Assembly: GCF_011516755.1 (NCBI RefSeq)
Contig: NZ_WOSY01000001.1
Location: forward strand, 186,001-250,000
Origin: Acetobacter conturbans
GTDB lineage: Bacteria > Pseudomonadota > Alphaproteobacteria > Acetobacterales > Acetobacteraceae
Direction: 5' to 3'
Length of the DNA: 64,000 bases
A program made the translations under genes and the position numbers. The notes under the pieces are model-generated. The model was not told the origin of the DNA. It searched no databases and worked only from the letters and a program-made list of their open reading frames with translations. Numbering within the stretch: position 1 is the first letter of the stretch; every line of letters begins with the position of its first letter. Below are positions 44,849 through 54,102 of this stretch, piece by piece.

Positions 44849-45259
44849 ATGACACAGGCCGCGACCCGGACTCTGATCGAGTCCTATTACGCGACATTCA
44901 ATGCGGGAAACCGAGACGATTTCCTTGCGCTACTTACGGAGGATGTTGCTCATGACATCAATCAGGGCGGCAGGGAGACGGGCAAGGCATCGTTCCGTAC
45001 GTTTCTTGAGCGGATGGATCGTTGTTACAAAGAGACGATTGCCGACATCGTGGTGATGGTGAACGAGGACGGCACGCGCGCCGCCGCCGAGTTCATGGTG
45101 CACGGTCAGTATCTTTCGACTGATGACGGGCTGCCGGAAGCGAACGGTCAGACCTATCTCCTGCCTGCCGGTGCGTTCTTTACTGTGAGCGACGGCAAGG
45201 TGGCGCGCATCTCAAACTACTATAATCTTCCTGAGTGGGAGCGGCAGGTTACGACCTGA
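44849..45259 (+). CDS. Ketosteroid isomerase-related NTF2-fold protein
   Basis: A 136-residue NTF2-like protein. The start is well placed, with AGGAG 5 bases upstream. LIESYYATFNAGNRDDFLAL and LTEDVAHDINQGGRETGKAS match the proteobacterial family annotated as steroid delta-isomerase-related, whose reaction is unknown. It lies 41 bases after glyA and before a GlxA-like regulator, apparently as the last gene of this run. Confidence 0.82.
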   Translation: MTQAATRTLIESYYATFNAGNRDDFLALLTEDVAHDINQGGRETGKASFRTFLERMDRCYKETIADIVVMVNEDGTRAAAEFMVHGQYLSTDDGLPEANGQTYLLPAGAFFTVSDGKVARISNYYNLPEWERQVTT

Positions 45260-45266
45260 CCAGACG

Positions 45267-45299
45267 GCGACGCCTTGCCACGAAGCGGGTGTCGCTTTT
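45267..45299 (+). terminator. Probable terminator after the isomerase-related gene
   Basis: GCGAC (45267-45271) and GTCGC (45291-45295), extended by imperfect GCC/GGG pairing, form a hairpin followed by TTTTA. The T-run is short. Confidence 0.45.
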
Positions 45300-45451
45300 A
45301 GCCTAAAGTATGTCGTTTCTGAAATAGTCTCTGGGTGTTTCCAACCACGCCTCAAAATCTGTTTTGCCTCACCTTCGTTTCGTTATAGAAACACAATGAC
45401 ACGCGACCGGGAAACCGCCTCCGCATGTTTCAGAACGACTGGAGGTGCGCC

Positions 45452-46540
45452 ATGATGCAACGACGACAGTCGAGCCCGCCGGAGACTCCCAGTCTTCGCG
45501 TTGGGATCATTCTTGCGGAAAACTTCACTCTTTCAGCGTTTTCCCTGCTCATCGACCATCTCCGGCTTGCGGCTGACAAGGAAGACAAGAGCCGTCCGAT
45601 CCTGTGCAGCTGGCAGATCATGAACAGCCGACCGGAATCAATCCGCGCCAGTTGCGGTATTTCGGTGAGCCGCACCTCCGACCTGACCACCCCCACCGAT
45701 TTCGATTACATCGCCGTTGTCGGTGGCCTCCTGCACGGGCGACGGCAGGTTGATGAAGTGACTCTTCGCTATCTCCAGAAGGCTGATGGGCTTGGCGTGC
45801 CGCTCATCGGGATCTGCACGGGAGCGTTCATCCTCTGTCGCGCCGGTGTCATGGAGGGGCGCACCTGCTGTGTGAGCTGGTATCACCGGCAGGATTTCAT
45901 GGAAGAGTTTCCCGACCAGAAAGTCTGTAGCGAGGAAATGTATCTGGTGGATGGCGACCGCATCACCTGTTCCGGCGGTGGCGGGACGGCGGAATTGGCG
46001 CTGCATCTGATCGAGAAACATCTCAGCCGCCCTCTGGCCCGCAAAGCAAGCCACATTCTGCTCCTCGACCGGCCTCGCCGGGGTGATACGCCTTCTCTCC
46101 AGCCGCATCCGCCGCTCAGCGGGGAAATCGGCCGGGTTGTCGATCCGCGTGTGCGTCGGGCGATGATGGAAATGGAGCAGAACATGATTGATCCACTGCC
46201 CATCAGTGATGTTTCCAAGCGGCTTGGAATTTCCTCCCGTCAGCTCGAACGCCTATTCCAGTCGGTGCTCGGCATTCGTCCTGCCGTGTTTTACCGGATG
46301 ATCCGGCTGCGTTATGCTCAGGCGCTGCTATCACAGGGCGAACTGTCGATCACGCAGGTGGCCATCGAGACGGGTTTTTCCGACTGCGCGCATTTCTCTC
46401 GACAATTCAAGACAATGTTTGGACATTCACCCAGCACCGTGCGCGGCCGCAACGAACGCGTCTCCGTCGCCTTGCAGCCGCTCCTGCCGCCACTTCAGGC
46501 CGGTGAACGGGCGGGCGTGCGCCTGTTTGAATCCCTGTAG
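45452..46540 (+). CDS. GlxA-family AraC regulator, GbdR/CdhR-like
   Basis: A 362-residue regulator with an N-terminal DJ-1/PfpI-like domain and a C-terminal AraC DNA-binding domain. The first domain has VGIILAENFTLSAFSLLIDH and GICTGAFILCRAGV, with Cys in the nucleophile-elbow position. The second has ISDVSKRLGISSRQLERLFQ and ITQVAIETGFSDCAHFSRQF. Start 45452 has GGAGGT 6 bases upstream; 45425 is a longer alternative. This architecture is shared with GbdR and CdhR, which control betaine and carnitine catabolism, so regulation of the adjacent genes is likely. Confidence 0.87.
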   Translation: MMQRRQSSPPETPSLRVGIILAENFTLSAFSLLIDHLRLAADKEDKSRPILCSWQIMNSRPESIRASCGISVSRTSDLTTPTDFDYIAVVGGLLHGRRQVDEVTLRYLQKADGLGVPLIGICTGAFILCRAGVMEGRTCCVSWYHRQDFMEEFPDQKVCSEEMYLVDGDRITCSGGGGTAELALHLIEKHLSRPLARKASHILLLDRPRRGDTPSLQPHPPLSGEIGRVVDPRVRRAMMEMEQNMIDPLPISDVSKRLGISSRQLERLFQSVLGIRPAVFYRMIRLRYAQALLSQGELSITQVAIETGFSDCAHFSRQFKTMFGHSPSTVRGRNERVSVALQPLLPPLQAGERAGVRLFESL

Positions 46541-47822
46541 AGCGATCATGTCTGGACTGTGCGTGAGCAGTGAGACACGAACAGGGATCGTTTCCGTGTC
46601 CTCCCGGCTGACCGTGTCGCGGTTTTATTCCTGACTTTCCACGCCGAAGGGAGTTGGGAAGTGGGACAGGCTGCCAAGGCGGCGTTCAAACGTGAAGCGG
46701 TTCGTCTGGGCCTGGGTTGCGGTCGGTTGCGTAAGGCCTATCACTCAGCCGTTGGGTATTTGCGTTCTTCGCACGCCCAGCATCGTGAGGTTTGTGTTTA
46801 TATCCCGGTATCAGCCTCCCTGCCATCTGTTTGGAGGGAGTGACCGCGGACTTCAGGCCTGATGCAGACATCCTGTGTGTCTGCGCAAAAAATCATGGAG
46901 AATTTCTTCAAACCCTGAAAGCCGAATTACCATCGTGACAGTTCTGGATAACGCACCGTAACGTCGGATGCACCCGTCACCCAGCTACATCAGTGTCTTC
47001 TGTAATCCTCCAAGGCATCATGCAGCCCTGCAGTAGAAAATCCCTCTGAATCATAAGCAGATAGCAACAACAGTTACTCCACCGTCCCAGACAAAAACGA
47101 AAATACATACTGTTGGGGACGATCTCTCCTCAAAACGGAGTGTCACCGCTCTGGCGCTGCCATTTCACGGCATGCGAGCATTCAACTCCATATCGAGAGA
47201 ATCTATCTCACCCTGCGTATACGCGGGACCCCACGCTGTCCTGCAGCGCGATCGCGCGGGTGGATACGACAGCTATACTGGAGCCACCCCACCATCTCAG
47301 GCCGGTCTTCTTGCGGTCTCGCCCCACGGCACTGAACTGAATTGAACGAGAATATCCGGCAGTTCCTATTGCCCAACTGGCTACTCGCCACCGCATGCAA
47401 CTCCCTTATCGCGTCGTCTGAGGCCATCTGCTCTATAGGTCTCAGAAAAGTAGCACTTGGTTTTATTGAGAGGCTTTTATCTTTGACAGCCGCCTGTGTG
47501 GACAATTTGGGTACCCCCGATCGGTCAGAAATGCGGCTACACGCATGTGATCCGGTGAGGATGAAGCGATGTCAGACAAAAAGCATATTCATCCTGGACC
47601 GAGGGTATAATCGAGTGTTTTAGCGACCGAGGTGCCTGCAGGCTTGCATAGTTCGCCCTGAAATTCTGCTCAAAAAATTTTCTGTCCCAGTTGTGCTTAC
47701 AACCTCATCCATTCATGCTCACCCTACGTTTCATTCATCTGCCGAAGTGTCCCACAACGGCATAATTTAGCGTCTATGATCGAAAAAAAAGTAGAATACA
47801 CCGCCCGACTGCTCATAACGTT
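46541..47822. other. 1.28-kb gap with no recognisable gene
   Basis: Only short frames (at most ~100 codons) occur on either strand, with atypical composition and no family resemblance. I found no tRNA or array. A small hairpin (GCAGACA near 46863, TGTCTGC near 46876) lacks a T-run. The stretch may be a decayed island or a long regulatory region before the dehalogenase-like gene. Confidence 0.4.
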
Positions 47823-48584
47823 ATGTTCCGACATCAGAACAATCGGCAGGTTCACGTGAAATTATCACAGTTTAAAGTTCTGACATTCGATTGCTACGGC
47901 ACCCTGATCGACTGGGAAAGCGGTATCATTAACGCACTTCGTCCCCTGACGGATCGCGTGAGCCGCCCCCTGTCGCGGAACGAGATTCTTCAGGCCCATG
48001 CGCGCTATGAATCCCGTCAGCAAAAATGGACGCCGGGGCGCCCCTACCCTGCCATTCTTGCGAGTGTTTATCGACGTCTGGCGGAAGAATGGGGGGTGGC
48101 CTGCGGGGTTTCGGAGGCAGAGAATTATGGCGCATCCGTGCCGTCATGGCCAGCGTTTCCAGATTCAGCCGAGGCACTCGCCTACCTGAAACAGCATTTC
48201 AAACTCGTTATTCTCTCGAATGTTGATTTCCGGTCTTTTTCCGGCAGCAATACACGACTACAGGTGGAATTCGACGGCGTTTATACTGCAGAGGATGTTG
48301 GTTCTTATAAGCCTTCACCGCGTAATTTTGAGTATATGCTGGAGTATCTGGCGGATCTCGGGCTGGGGAAGGATGATATTCTTCATACCGCCGAGAGTCT
48401 TTTCCACGATCACTCGCCTGCAAACGGGTTCGGCCTCGCATCCTGCTGGATTTATCGCCGTCACGACCAGCAGGGTTTCGGCGCGACGATGGACCCCGGA
48501 TCAATGCCCCGTATTGATTTTCAGTTCACATCGATGGCGGAGCTTGCCGAGGCGCATAAGCGGGAATGTGCTGAAGGCCTCTGA
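47823..48584 (+). CDS. Haloacid dehalogenase type II-like hydrolase
   Basis: A 253-residue HAD-superfamily protein. The nucleophile motif is LTFDCYGTLIDWE, motif II is VILSNVDF, and the Lys/Asp motif is EDVGSYKPSPRNFEYML. Type II 2-haloacid dehalogenases have this order, but many members hydrolyse phosphates instead. The ATG at 47823 has no obvious ribosome-binding site. A GTG at 47856 has CAGG 5 bases upstream and could be the true start, giving 242 residues. The gene is isolated from its neighbours. Confidence 0.82.
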   Translation: MFRHQNNRQVHVKLSQFKVLTFDCYGTLIDWESGIINALRPLTDRVSRPLSRNEILQAHARYESRQQKWTPGRPYPAILASVYRRLAEEWGVACGVSEAENYGASVPSWPAFPDSAEALAYLKQHFKLVILSNVDFRSFSGSNTRLQVEFDGVYTAEDVGSYKPSPRNFEYMLEYLADLGLGKDDILHTAESLFHDHSPANGFGLASCWIYRRHDQQGFGATMDPGSMPRIDFQFTSMAELAEAHKRECAEGL

Positions 48585-48815
48585 TCTGTTGTCAGTGATA
48601 CCAGACCACGAAGAGACTGACCGCCGGGTTCGGGCTATGCCCGGCCCCGGCAGGAAGCAGGAATATTCATGCGCCGGTCTTCCACAAAACCTTCTGGTTT
48701 ATAAAGGTCTCTGACCTTTCGGAACCTGGGCAGAGTTCCAGATTTGTCTGTCCGCAGGTCCGTTTCTGCGGGGTCCATTTTCAGGTGTTGCATCCGTTAT
48801 CCGGGAGTTTAGCCT

Positions 48816-49340
48816 GTGCGATCTTTCAGTATTATGGTGTTCATTCTTGCCTGTTCTTTCGCTGTTACTGCTCAGGCCGCAGTGCCTGATGCGTCGGCGA
48901 TCCGTCGAGATGCGCGGGAGCAAATTCCTCCCTCGCTGATCGGAGCCTGGAAGCTCTCATCAGAGGAGTCACGCTTTCCGGAAGGGAAAGCACCCCGCAT
49001 GCAGTATCGAATTTTCGACTATACGGAGCAGGGCATGCTGCTCGTCGATTATCTGACGATGACAACGAATGGCACGTTGACGTCCGGCAACTGGACGTCC
49101 GCCTTCGATGGCAGTTTCCGGCCTGAATATATGCGGCCTTACGGCGCCACACCGTTTGCGATGGTGCGGCTTGTGAAAACAGCCGATCACGCGCTGGATC
49201 TCGTTGCAATGAAGAACGGAGTGGTGTTTGAGACGGGACGCCTCGTGATCGCACCCGATGGAAAGACGCTGACTTTTACTTATCAGGCCGGAGGAAAGAC
49301 CAGTGTTGCGGTCTATCACCCGTGGGATCTGATCCATTGA
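48816..49340 (+). CDS. Secreted small protein, lipocalin-like, unknown function
   Basis: A 174-residue protein starting at a GTG with GGAG 8 bases upstream. A signal peptide (MRSFSIMVFILACSFAVTAQ, then AA) precedes a beta-rich body: LIGAWKLSSEESRFPEG, YRIFDYTEQGMLLVDYLT, GRLVIAPDGKTLTFTYQAG. GAWKL near the start is reminiscent of lipocalin-like domains. I do not recognise a named family. Its end lies 59 bases before the preferred start of the FAD oxidoreductase, so they may be co-expressed. A 33-bp piece of this gene also occurs at 31217. Confidence 0.7.
   Translation: MRSFSIMVFILACSFAVTAQAAVPDASAIRRDAREQIPPSLIGAWKLSSEESRFPEGKAPRMQYRIFDYTEQGMLLVDYLTMTTNGTLTSGNWTSAFDGSFRPEYMRPYGATPFAMVRLVKTADHALDLVAMKNGVVFETGRLVIAPDGKTLTFTYQAGGKTSVAVYHPWDLIH
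49257..49289 (+). repeat. Partner copy of the 33-bp patch at 31217
   Basis: These bases lie within the secreted-protein gene and encode DGKTLTFTYQA. They are identical to 31217-31249, and the flanks are unrelated. Confidence 0.8.
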
Positions 49341-49399
49341 GCGCCCCCCCCTCAGACCGCAGGCACTCAGTGCTGAGCGGAGAGGACCGGGACCTTGGC

Positions 49400-51340
49400 A
49401 TGGCGCGGCCGATAAACCGGCGCGATTTCATTCAGGGCGTGGCAGCGGCGGGAGCGACTCTTGCCATGACGTCTGGTGCCATGGCTCAGGAAACATCCCA
49501 TCTGGAAAGTGATGTTTCCAATAACTATCCCCCCTTGCGGACTGGAATGCGCGGAATGCATCCGGGGGCGTTTGAGGCAGCTCATGCCCTGCGTGACGGA
49601 GCACCACAGCCGGTGCCGGTCAGCACAGGCGAGACTTATGATCTGGTGGTGGTCGGAGCAGGTCTGAGCGGACTTTCGGCGGCGTGGTATTATCGGCAGG
49701 CAGCTGGACCATCGGCGCGGATTCTGGTCCTCGACAATCACGATGATTTCGGTGGCCATGCAAAACGCAATGAGTTTGTCTTCAACGGTCGCAAGCTGGT
49801 GGCGACAGGTGGCTCTGCCTATATGGTGGCTCCCCGAAGCTGGACGCGCGATGCAATCGGTCTGATTGATGCTCTTGGCATAGACTGGCGCGCCGGAAAA
49901 CAGCGGCACAGCGGAGCCGCGAAAGCGGCTGGTCTTCATCCCGGCGTGTTCTTCAACGAGGCGGTCTATGGTCGGGATATTCTGGTCCAAGACGGCAATC
50001 TGATGAAGCCGACGCATGAGTTTCTCGCGCGAACGCCTCTGCCACCTGCCCTGCAATCAGAGATTTTTCGGCTGACTCATGGAACGACTGATTATCTGCC
50101 CGGTCTGACAGTCGATCAGAAAATTGAGCGTCTCAGATCCATCAGCTACCGGACCTATCTGCTGGATGTTGCGAAATTTTCTCCGGAGATTCTGTCCTTC
50201 ACGCAGGGAGTCTGGTGCCTTGGCAATGATATGGCCAGTGCCTGGCTTGCTCTTTTCCGTGGCAAGCCCGGGTTTGCAGGTCTTGGTCTCTCCATCCCGC
50301 AAGGCTCTCCTGAAAATCCCAAAGAAGAGGCTGAAGATTTCATTCTTCCCGCCGGCAACTCAGACATTGCGCGACTGATTGTCCGCTCGCTGATCCCCGA
50401 TGCACTGGTGGCAGGATCCTGGGAGAGCGTGGAGGGCGCGCGGGTCGATTACGGGACACTGGACAGGACAGGTTCTCCGACGCGCATCCGGCTCAGCAGT
50501 ATTGTTGTGAATGCGCGGCATCTGGGGCCGAAGCCTCATCAGTTCGAGCCGGACGGGCGGGAGGTGGCGGTTTCCTATATGCAGGGAGGGAAATGCTGGT
50601 CAGTCAAAGCGCAGAATGTCGTGATGGCGGGGATGAACAACATGATCCCTTATATCTGCCCTGACATACCGGGCTCTCAGGCGACGGCGCTGCATACGGC
50701 GGTGCGGGCCTGCAACCAGGCAACGAATGTACTTTTTCGTAACTGGGAGGCTTTTGCGAAGCTGAAGACCGGCGGCATTATCTGTCCGAATGCTTTCTAT
50801 GGCAGCATACTTCCTGAGTTACACTCCACTGTCGGGTCCGTTCAGGGTGTGCACGATCCGTCGCAGCCTGTGATCGTATCATTTGCGACGGCTGCGAATT
50901 CCGGGATTGCGGCCAATCCGACGATGATGAGTGAGTTGTTGCATGGAGCTGTGCCTCCTCCTGGCACAGCGATGGACGATCAGTTCCGGGCGATCCGGGC
51001 CGGTTTACTTCAGGCCCCTTTCTCGCAGTTTGAACGGGCTGTCAGGAAACAGGCGGCTGGAGCCCTTGCGGGAGGTGGTTTTGATCCGGCGCGTGACATT
51101 CTGGCGATAACGGTCAATCGCTGGCCGCATGGTTTTGCGACGGGGCGGAATGTACTGTTCGACCACACTGGGCCAGACGATCTGTCACCAACGATTATTG
51201 CGAAGCAGAAATTCGGACGCATCGCGATTGCGAATTCGGATTCTTCGGGAATTGGCATTGCGCAGACCGCGATTGATGAAGGATGCCGGGCTGTTCGGGA
51301 TCTTCAGCCTCGTGTCTATGGCTATTACGAAACTGTGTAA
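49400..51340 (+). CDS. Tat-exported FAD oxidoreductase, spermidine dehydrogenase-like
   Basis: A 646-residue flavoprotein. A twin-arginine signal (PINRRDFIQGVAAAGATLAM) is followed by the FAD-binding motif LVVVGAGLSGLSAAWYYRQ. Family-like segments include DNHDDFGGHAKRNEF, RIAIANSDSSGIGIAQTAID and a C-terminal PRVYGYYETV. This organisation is like Pseudomonas SpdH-type and other NAD(P)-binding periplasmic amine or alcohol dehydrogenases, but the substrate is uncertain. A GTG start at 49322 would overlap the preceding gene; 49400 places the Tat signal at the N-terminus. Periplasmic oxidation is typical of acetic acid bacteria. Confidence 0.83.
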   Translation: MARPINRRDFIQGVAAAGATLAMTSGAMAQETSHLESDVSNNYPPLRTGMRGMHPGAFEAAHALRDGAPQPVPVSTGETYDLVVVGAGLSGLSAAWYYRQAAGPSARILVLDNHDDFGGHAKRNEFVFNGRKLVATGGSAYMVAPRSWTRDAIGLIDALGIDWRAGKQRHSGAAKAAGLHPGVFFNEAVYGRDILVQDGNLMKPTHEFLARTPLPPALQSEIFRLTHGTTDYLPGLTVDQKIERLRSISYRTYLLDVAKFSPEILSFTQGVWCLGNDMASAWLALFRGKPGFAGLGLSIPQGSPENPKEEAEDFILPAGNSDIARLIVRSLIPDALVAGSWESVEGARVDYGTLDRTGSPTRIRLSSIVVNARHLGPKPHQFEPDGREVAVSYMQGGKCWSVKAQNVVMAGMNNMIPYICPDIPGSQATALHTAVRACNQATNVLFRNWEAFAKLKTGGIICPNAFYGSILPELHSTVGSVQGVHDPSQPVIVSFATAANSGIAANPTMMSELLHGAVPPPGTAMDDQFRAIRAGLLQAPFSQFERAVRKQAAGALAGGGFDPARDILAITVNRWPHGFATGRNVLFDHTGPDDLSPTIIAKQKFGRIAIANSDSSGIGIAQTAIDEGCRAVRDLQPRVYGYYETV

Positions 51341-51454
51341 GAGTGCATTCTGTTTCGTCGGACGAAGAGAGCGAACGGTTTTATATGGCGGCTCTTTTTG
51401 GGGGATAACGGAGTTTCATCCTCCTTCTGAGTAAAGGTGAACCAGGAGAAATTT

Positions 51455-51796
51455 ATGTCGGAACAGATCTCTTTTGATGCTTTTCTTGCCGTGGATGTGC
51501 GTGTTGGCACAATCCTCAGTGTTGAGGCTTTTCCTGAGGCTCGCAAGCCCGCGTGGAAGTTGGAAATCGATCTCGGACCTGAGATCGGTGTTAAAAAATC
51601 CAGCGCTCAGATAACCGATCTGTATGCACCAGATGATCTGACGGGGTGCCAGGTTGCGTGCGTTGTTAATCTCGGGTCCCGCCGGATTGGTCCGTTCATG
51701 TCGGAAGTTCTGACGCTTGGTTTCCCCGATGCTGAGGGGCGCGTTGTGCTGGTGAAGCCCGACAAGGCGGTGCCGAACGGAAGCCGGTTGTTCTGA
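51455..51796 (+). CDS. csaA: tRNA-binding-domain chaperone CsaA
   Basis: A 113-residue protein made of a single tRNA-binding OB fold. FLAVDVRVGTILSVEAFPEA and KKSSAQITDLYAPDDLTG followed by VVNLGSRRIGPFMSE are typical of CsaA, which binds unfolded preproteins and assists secretion in Bacillus. The ATG at 51455 has AGGAG 6 bases upstream; a start at 51437 is longer but lacks such a site. An insertion-sequence remnant lies 26 bases downstream. Confidence 0.9.
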   Translation: MSEQISFDAFLAVDVRVGTILSVEAFPEARKPAWKLEIDLGPEIGVKKSSAQITDLYAPDDLTGCQVACVVNLGSRRIGPFMSEVLTLGFPDAEGRVVLVKPDKAVPNGSRLF

Positions 51797-51822
51797 ACTA
51801 GTGGTACGCCGGTGTACCCTAA

Positions 51823-52628
51823 GAGCACCTTTCGAAACCATGTTGTGAGGGTTCTGAAGCAGATAAGCGAGCCTGCGATCGGTTGTGAAGGCGAGGTGGA
51901 TGTCGGCTCTACGTTCGTAGGGGACGGTGAGGCGTCGGAAACGGGGTATCCATGCGCAGGTGCATTCGACGACCCAGCGATGCTTTCCGAGATGGGTGCT
52001 GCTTTCGATGCCTTTGCGGGCGATCCTGCTCCTGATCCCGCGACTGGAGCATGTCAGCCAGCAGCGTCGATCGTCATAGCCCTTATCGGCGTGGAGCTTT
52101 CTGGGACGGCGGCGCGGTCGTCCTTTCTTCCCCCGGATGGAAGGCCGCGCATCCAGAAGGGGCTCAAGCATCCGGCTGACGTGGCCATTGGCACCGGATA
52201 GAAGGACAGTCAGCGGAACACCCAGTCGATCCGTGACGATGTGCCGCTTCGTGCCCGGTCTTCCGCGATATGTGGGGTTCGGACCAGTCGTTTCACCCCC
52301 CTTTTTGCCGCGACGGATGCACTATCCATGCAGGCCCGGCTCCAGTCGGTCGGCCTGATGGAGGCGGGTCAACATCGCACGATGCAAATCGTCCTATACG
52401 CCCGCCTGAGGCCCGTCTCGCAGGCGACGCCAGCATGTAATCCCGGAGCGGCATCTCATCTCGCGGGGGAGCATCTCTCATGGAATGCCGGTCAGAAGAA
52501 CGACCACGCCCCCCCGTCAACGCAGAACGGGTGGAAATACTTGGTCATCCGCCTTTCGAGCGCGGGATAACAGGCAGGAGCGGTTCAATAACCACCCATA
52601 ATTCAGCGGAAACAAGAGAGGAGGCCAT
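51823..52628 (-). pseudogene. Broken IS5-family transposase
   Basis: Reading from an ATG at 52628, LWVVIEPLLPVIPRSKGG is the usual N-terminus but runs into a stop. The later parts appear in other frames: GKKGRPRRRPRKLHADKGYD (DDE region), KHRWVVECTCAWIPRFRRLT and YERRADIHLAF. At least three frame changes and several stops are needed to join them, including one near 51865 before the C-terminal LICFRTLTTWFRK. No functional transposase can be made in one piece. Confidence 0.85.
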
Positions 52629-52681
52629 GCAGCAGCCCCCCTCGTTCAGGACCTGATTACAAGGGGTTTTGAAAGGAGCTC
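51823..52681 (-). mobile_element. Decayed IS5/IS1031-type insertion sequence with intact ends
   Basis: An 859-bp element. The left end GAGCACCTTTCGAAACC (51823-51839) and the right end (52665-52681) are inverted repeats matching at 15 of 17 positions. TAA is duplicated on both sides (51820-51822 and 52682-52684), the 3-bp target duplication usual for IS1031/IS5 elements. It carries a single broken transposase gene on the minus strand. It lies between csaA and the MFS gene and interrupts no recognisable gene. Confidence 0.82.
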
Positions 52682-52761
52682 TAAGTTTTCTGTGCTGCAC
52701 CAACCGAAAACACCTCTTGCGAGGTGCCTTCTTCCAACAGGCGAAATACTGAAACCGTCTA

Positions 52762-54102
52762 TCAAGCTCCTTCCTGCGCAGCTGGCAGACCTACGATCCG
52801 TTCCATTTTGACCGGTCCATTGCAGAGTATCCGGTAAGACGGGATACAGAACAGCAACAGAACTCCTCCCAGCACACTGGCTGTACCGGCAACCAGTGCA
52901 ATAGATGTGCCGATGCTCGCGGCCGAATGAAACACCTTGTCATTCAGGGCGCCGATCAGAAGAGACCCTCCCGACAATCCGCCTATGGCGTTGCAAAACA
53001 GCATGGCAGCGGAAAAGCGCGCCCGCATGGTGGCCGGCACCGCAATTTGCAGAACTGTCGCTGATGGGGGCATGGGGAAAGATGCAAAGAAGAAGGCTAC
53101 GGAAAAAGTGACTATGGCCAGATGAGTGTCCATCGTGGTCACGCTAATGACAAGCGGTATGCTGGCGGCAAAAGCAGCACCACTCGCCACAAGTTGTGGT
53201 GCATACCAGATGCCGCGCTTCGTCAGGATGTCAATAAGACGTCCACTTGTGAAAGCCCCACCGCAGCCTGCAACGATAACAATCAGCCCCAAGGTCAAAC
53301 CCAGGTCGGTATGCGACATATGATGGACGCGCATCATCTGTGCGGGCATCCAGCTGAAGAGGGAGAAGAGGGTTACAGCCAAGAGCGTATACCCAAGCAT
53401 ATGCAGACTGAAGAAGGTGCTGTGGCTTCTGAAGAATGAAATCGCCACTGAAACTGGCACAGGTCTCAAGGGCACTTTGCGGGATGAAGGCTCATGCACC
53501 GTCAGGGCTATGATGATGCCAAGCAAGATTCCGGGCAACCCAACCACCATGAAACAGACCTGCCAGGCGTGCAGGGTGACGAAATGGTGGTGCTGCACGA
53601 ATGCCAGCAACCAGCCTCCAAACAGGAAGGCACATCCGGATCCGAGGAAAGACCCCAGAAAGAAGAACGCCAATGTGCCAGCCAGTCGTTCACGGGGCAC
53701 GACATCCGCAATGTAGGAGTAGACCGCGGGGGCGAGGGCTGCCTCTCCCAAGCCTACGATTACCCGGCATAGAAAAAGTGACCAGAAGCTGTTGCAGAGA
53801 CCGCAGGCCATAGTTGCAAGGCTCCACAGGATCACGCCCCCTACGATGATGGGTGGACGTGGATACCGGTCACTCATGCTGGCGAGAGGGAACCCAAGAA
53901 TGGCGTACAGCAGCGAAAATGCCAGACCATTGAGGCAGGCAAACTGCGTATCACTCAGGAAAAGGTCTGATTGTATGGGACCGATCAGCAATGCAAGAAT
54001 CTGTCGATCGATGTACGACAGGAGATAGGCAACCATGAAAAGGCACATGGTATTCATTTGCCTCACGCGCGTCATTTCGTTGCTCCGCAACTGCTGGGAC
54101 AT
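52762..54102 (-). CDS. MFS transporter
   Basis: A 446-residue, 12-segment major-facilitator protein. AYLLSYIDRQILALLIGPIQ and FPLASMSDRYPR (the loop 2-3 signature) followed by FWSLFLCRVIVGLGEAALAP place it among spinster-like or anion:cation-symporter relatives that carry organic anions or lipids. The start at 54102 has AAAGG 4 bases upstream; 54120 and 54213 are longer alternatives. It is alone on the minus strand, between the insertion remnant and the porin gene. The substrate is unknown. Confidence 0.83.
   Translation of the reverse strand: MSQQLRSNEMTRVRQMNTMCLFMVAYLLSYIDRQILALLIGPIQSDLFLSDTQFACLNGLAFSLLYAILGFPLASMSDRYPRPPIIVGGVILWSLATMACGLCNSFWSLFLCRVIVGLGEAALAPAVYSYIADVVPRERLAGTLAFFFLGSFLGSGCAFLFGGWLLAFVQHHHFVTLHAWQVCFMVVGLPGILLGIIIALTVHEPSSRKVPLRPVPVSVAISFFRSHSTFFSLHMLGYTLLAVTLFSLFSWMPAQMMRVHHMSHTDLGLTLGLIVIVAGCGGAFTSGRLIDILTKRGIWYAPQLVASGAAFAASIPLVISVTTMDTHLAIVTFSVAFFFASFPMPPSATVLQIAVPATMRARFSAAMLFCNAIGGLSGGSLLIGALNDKVFHSAASIGTSIALVAGTASVLGGVLLLFCIPSYRILCNGPVKMERIVGLPAAQEGA

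Noticed and set aside
46863-46882. Hairpin GCAGACA/TGTCTGC as a terminator
   Set aside because: A residues, not T residues, follow it on the plus strand, and on the minus strand the T-run precedes the stem.
51416-52171. A 251-residue minus-strand protein with transposase features
   Set aside because: Only the first ~110 residues are transposase. The rest is a frameshifted tail reading antisense through csaA, so it is called a pseudogene.
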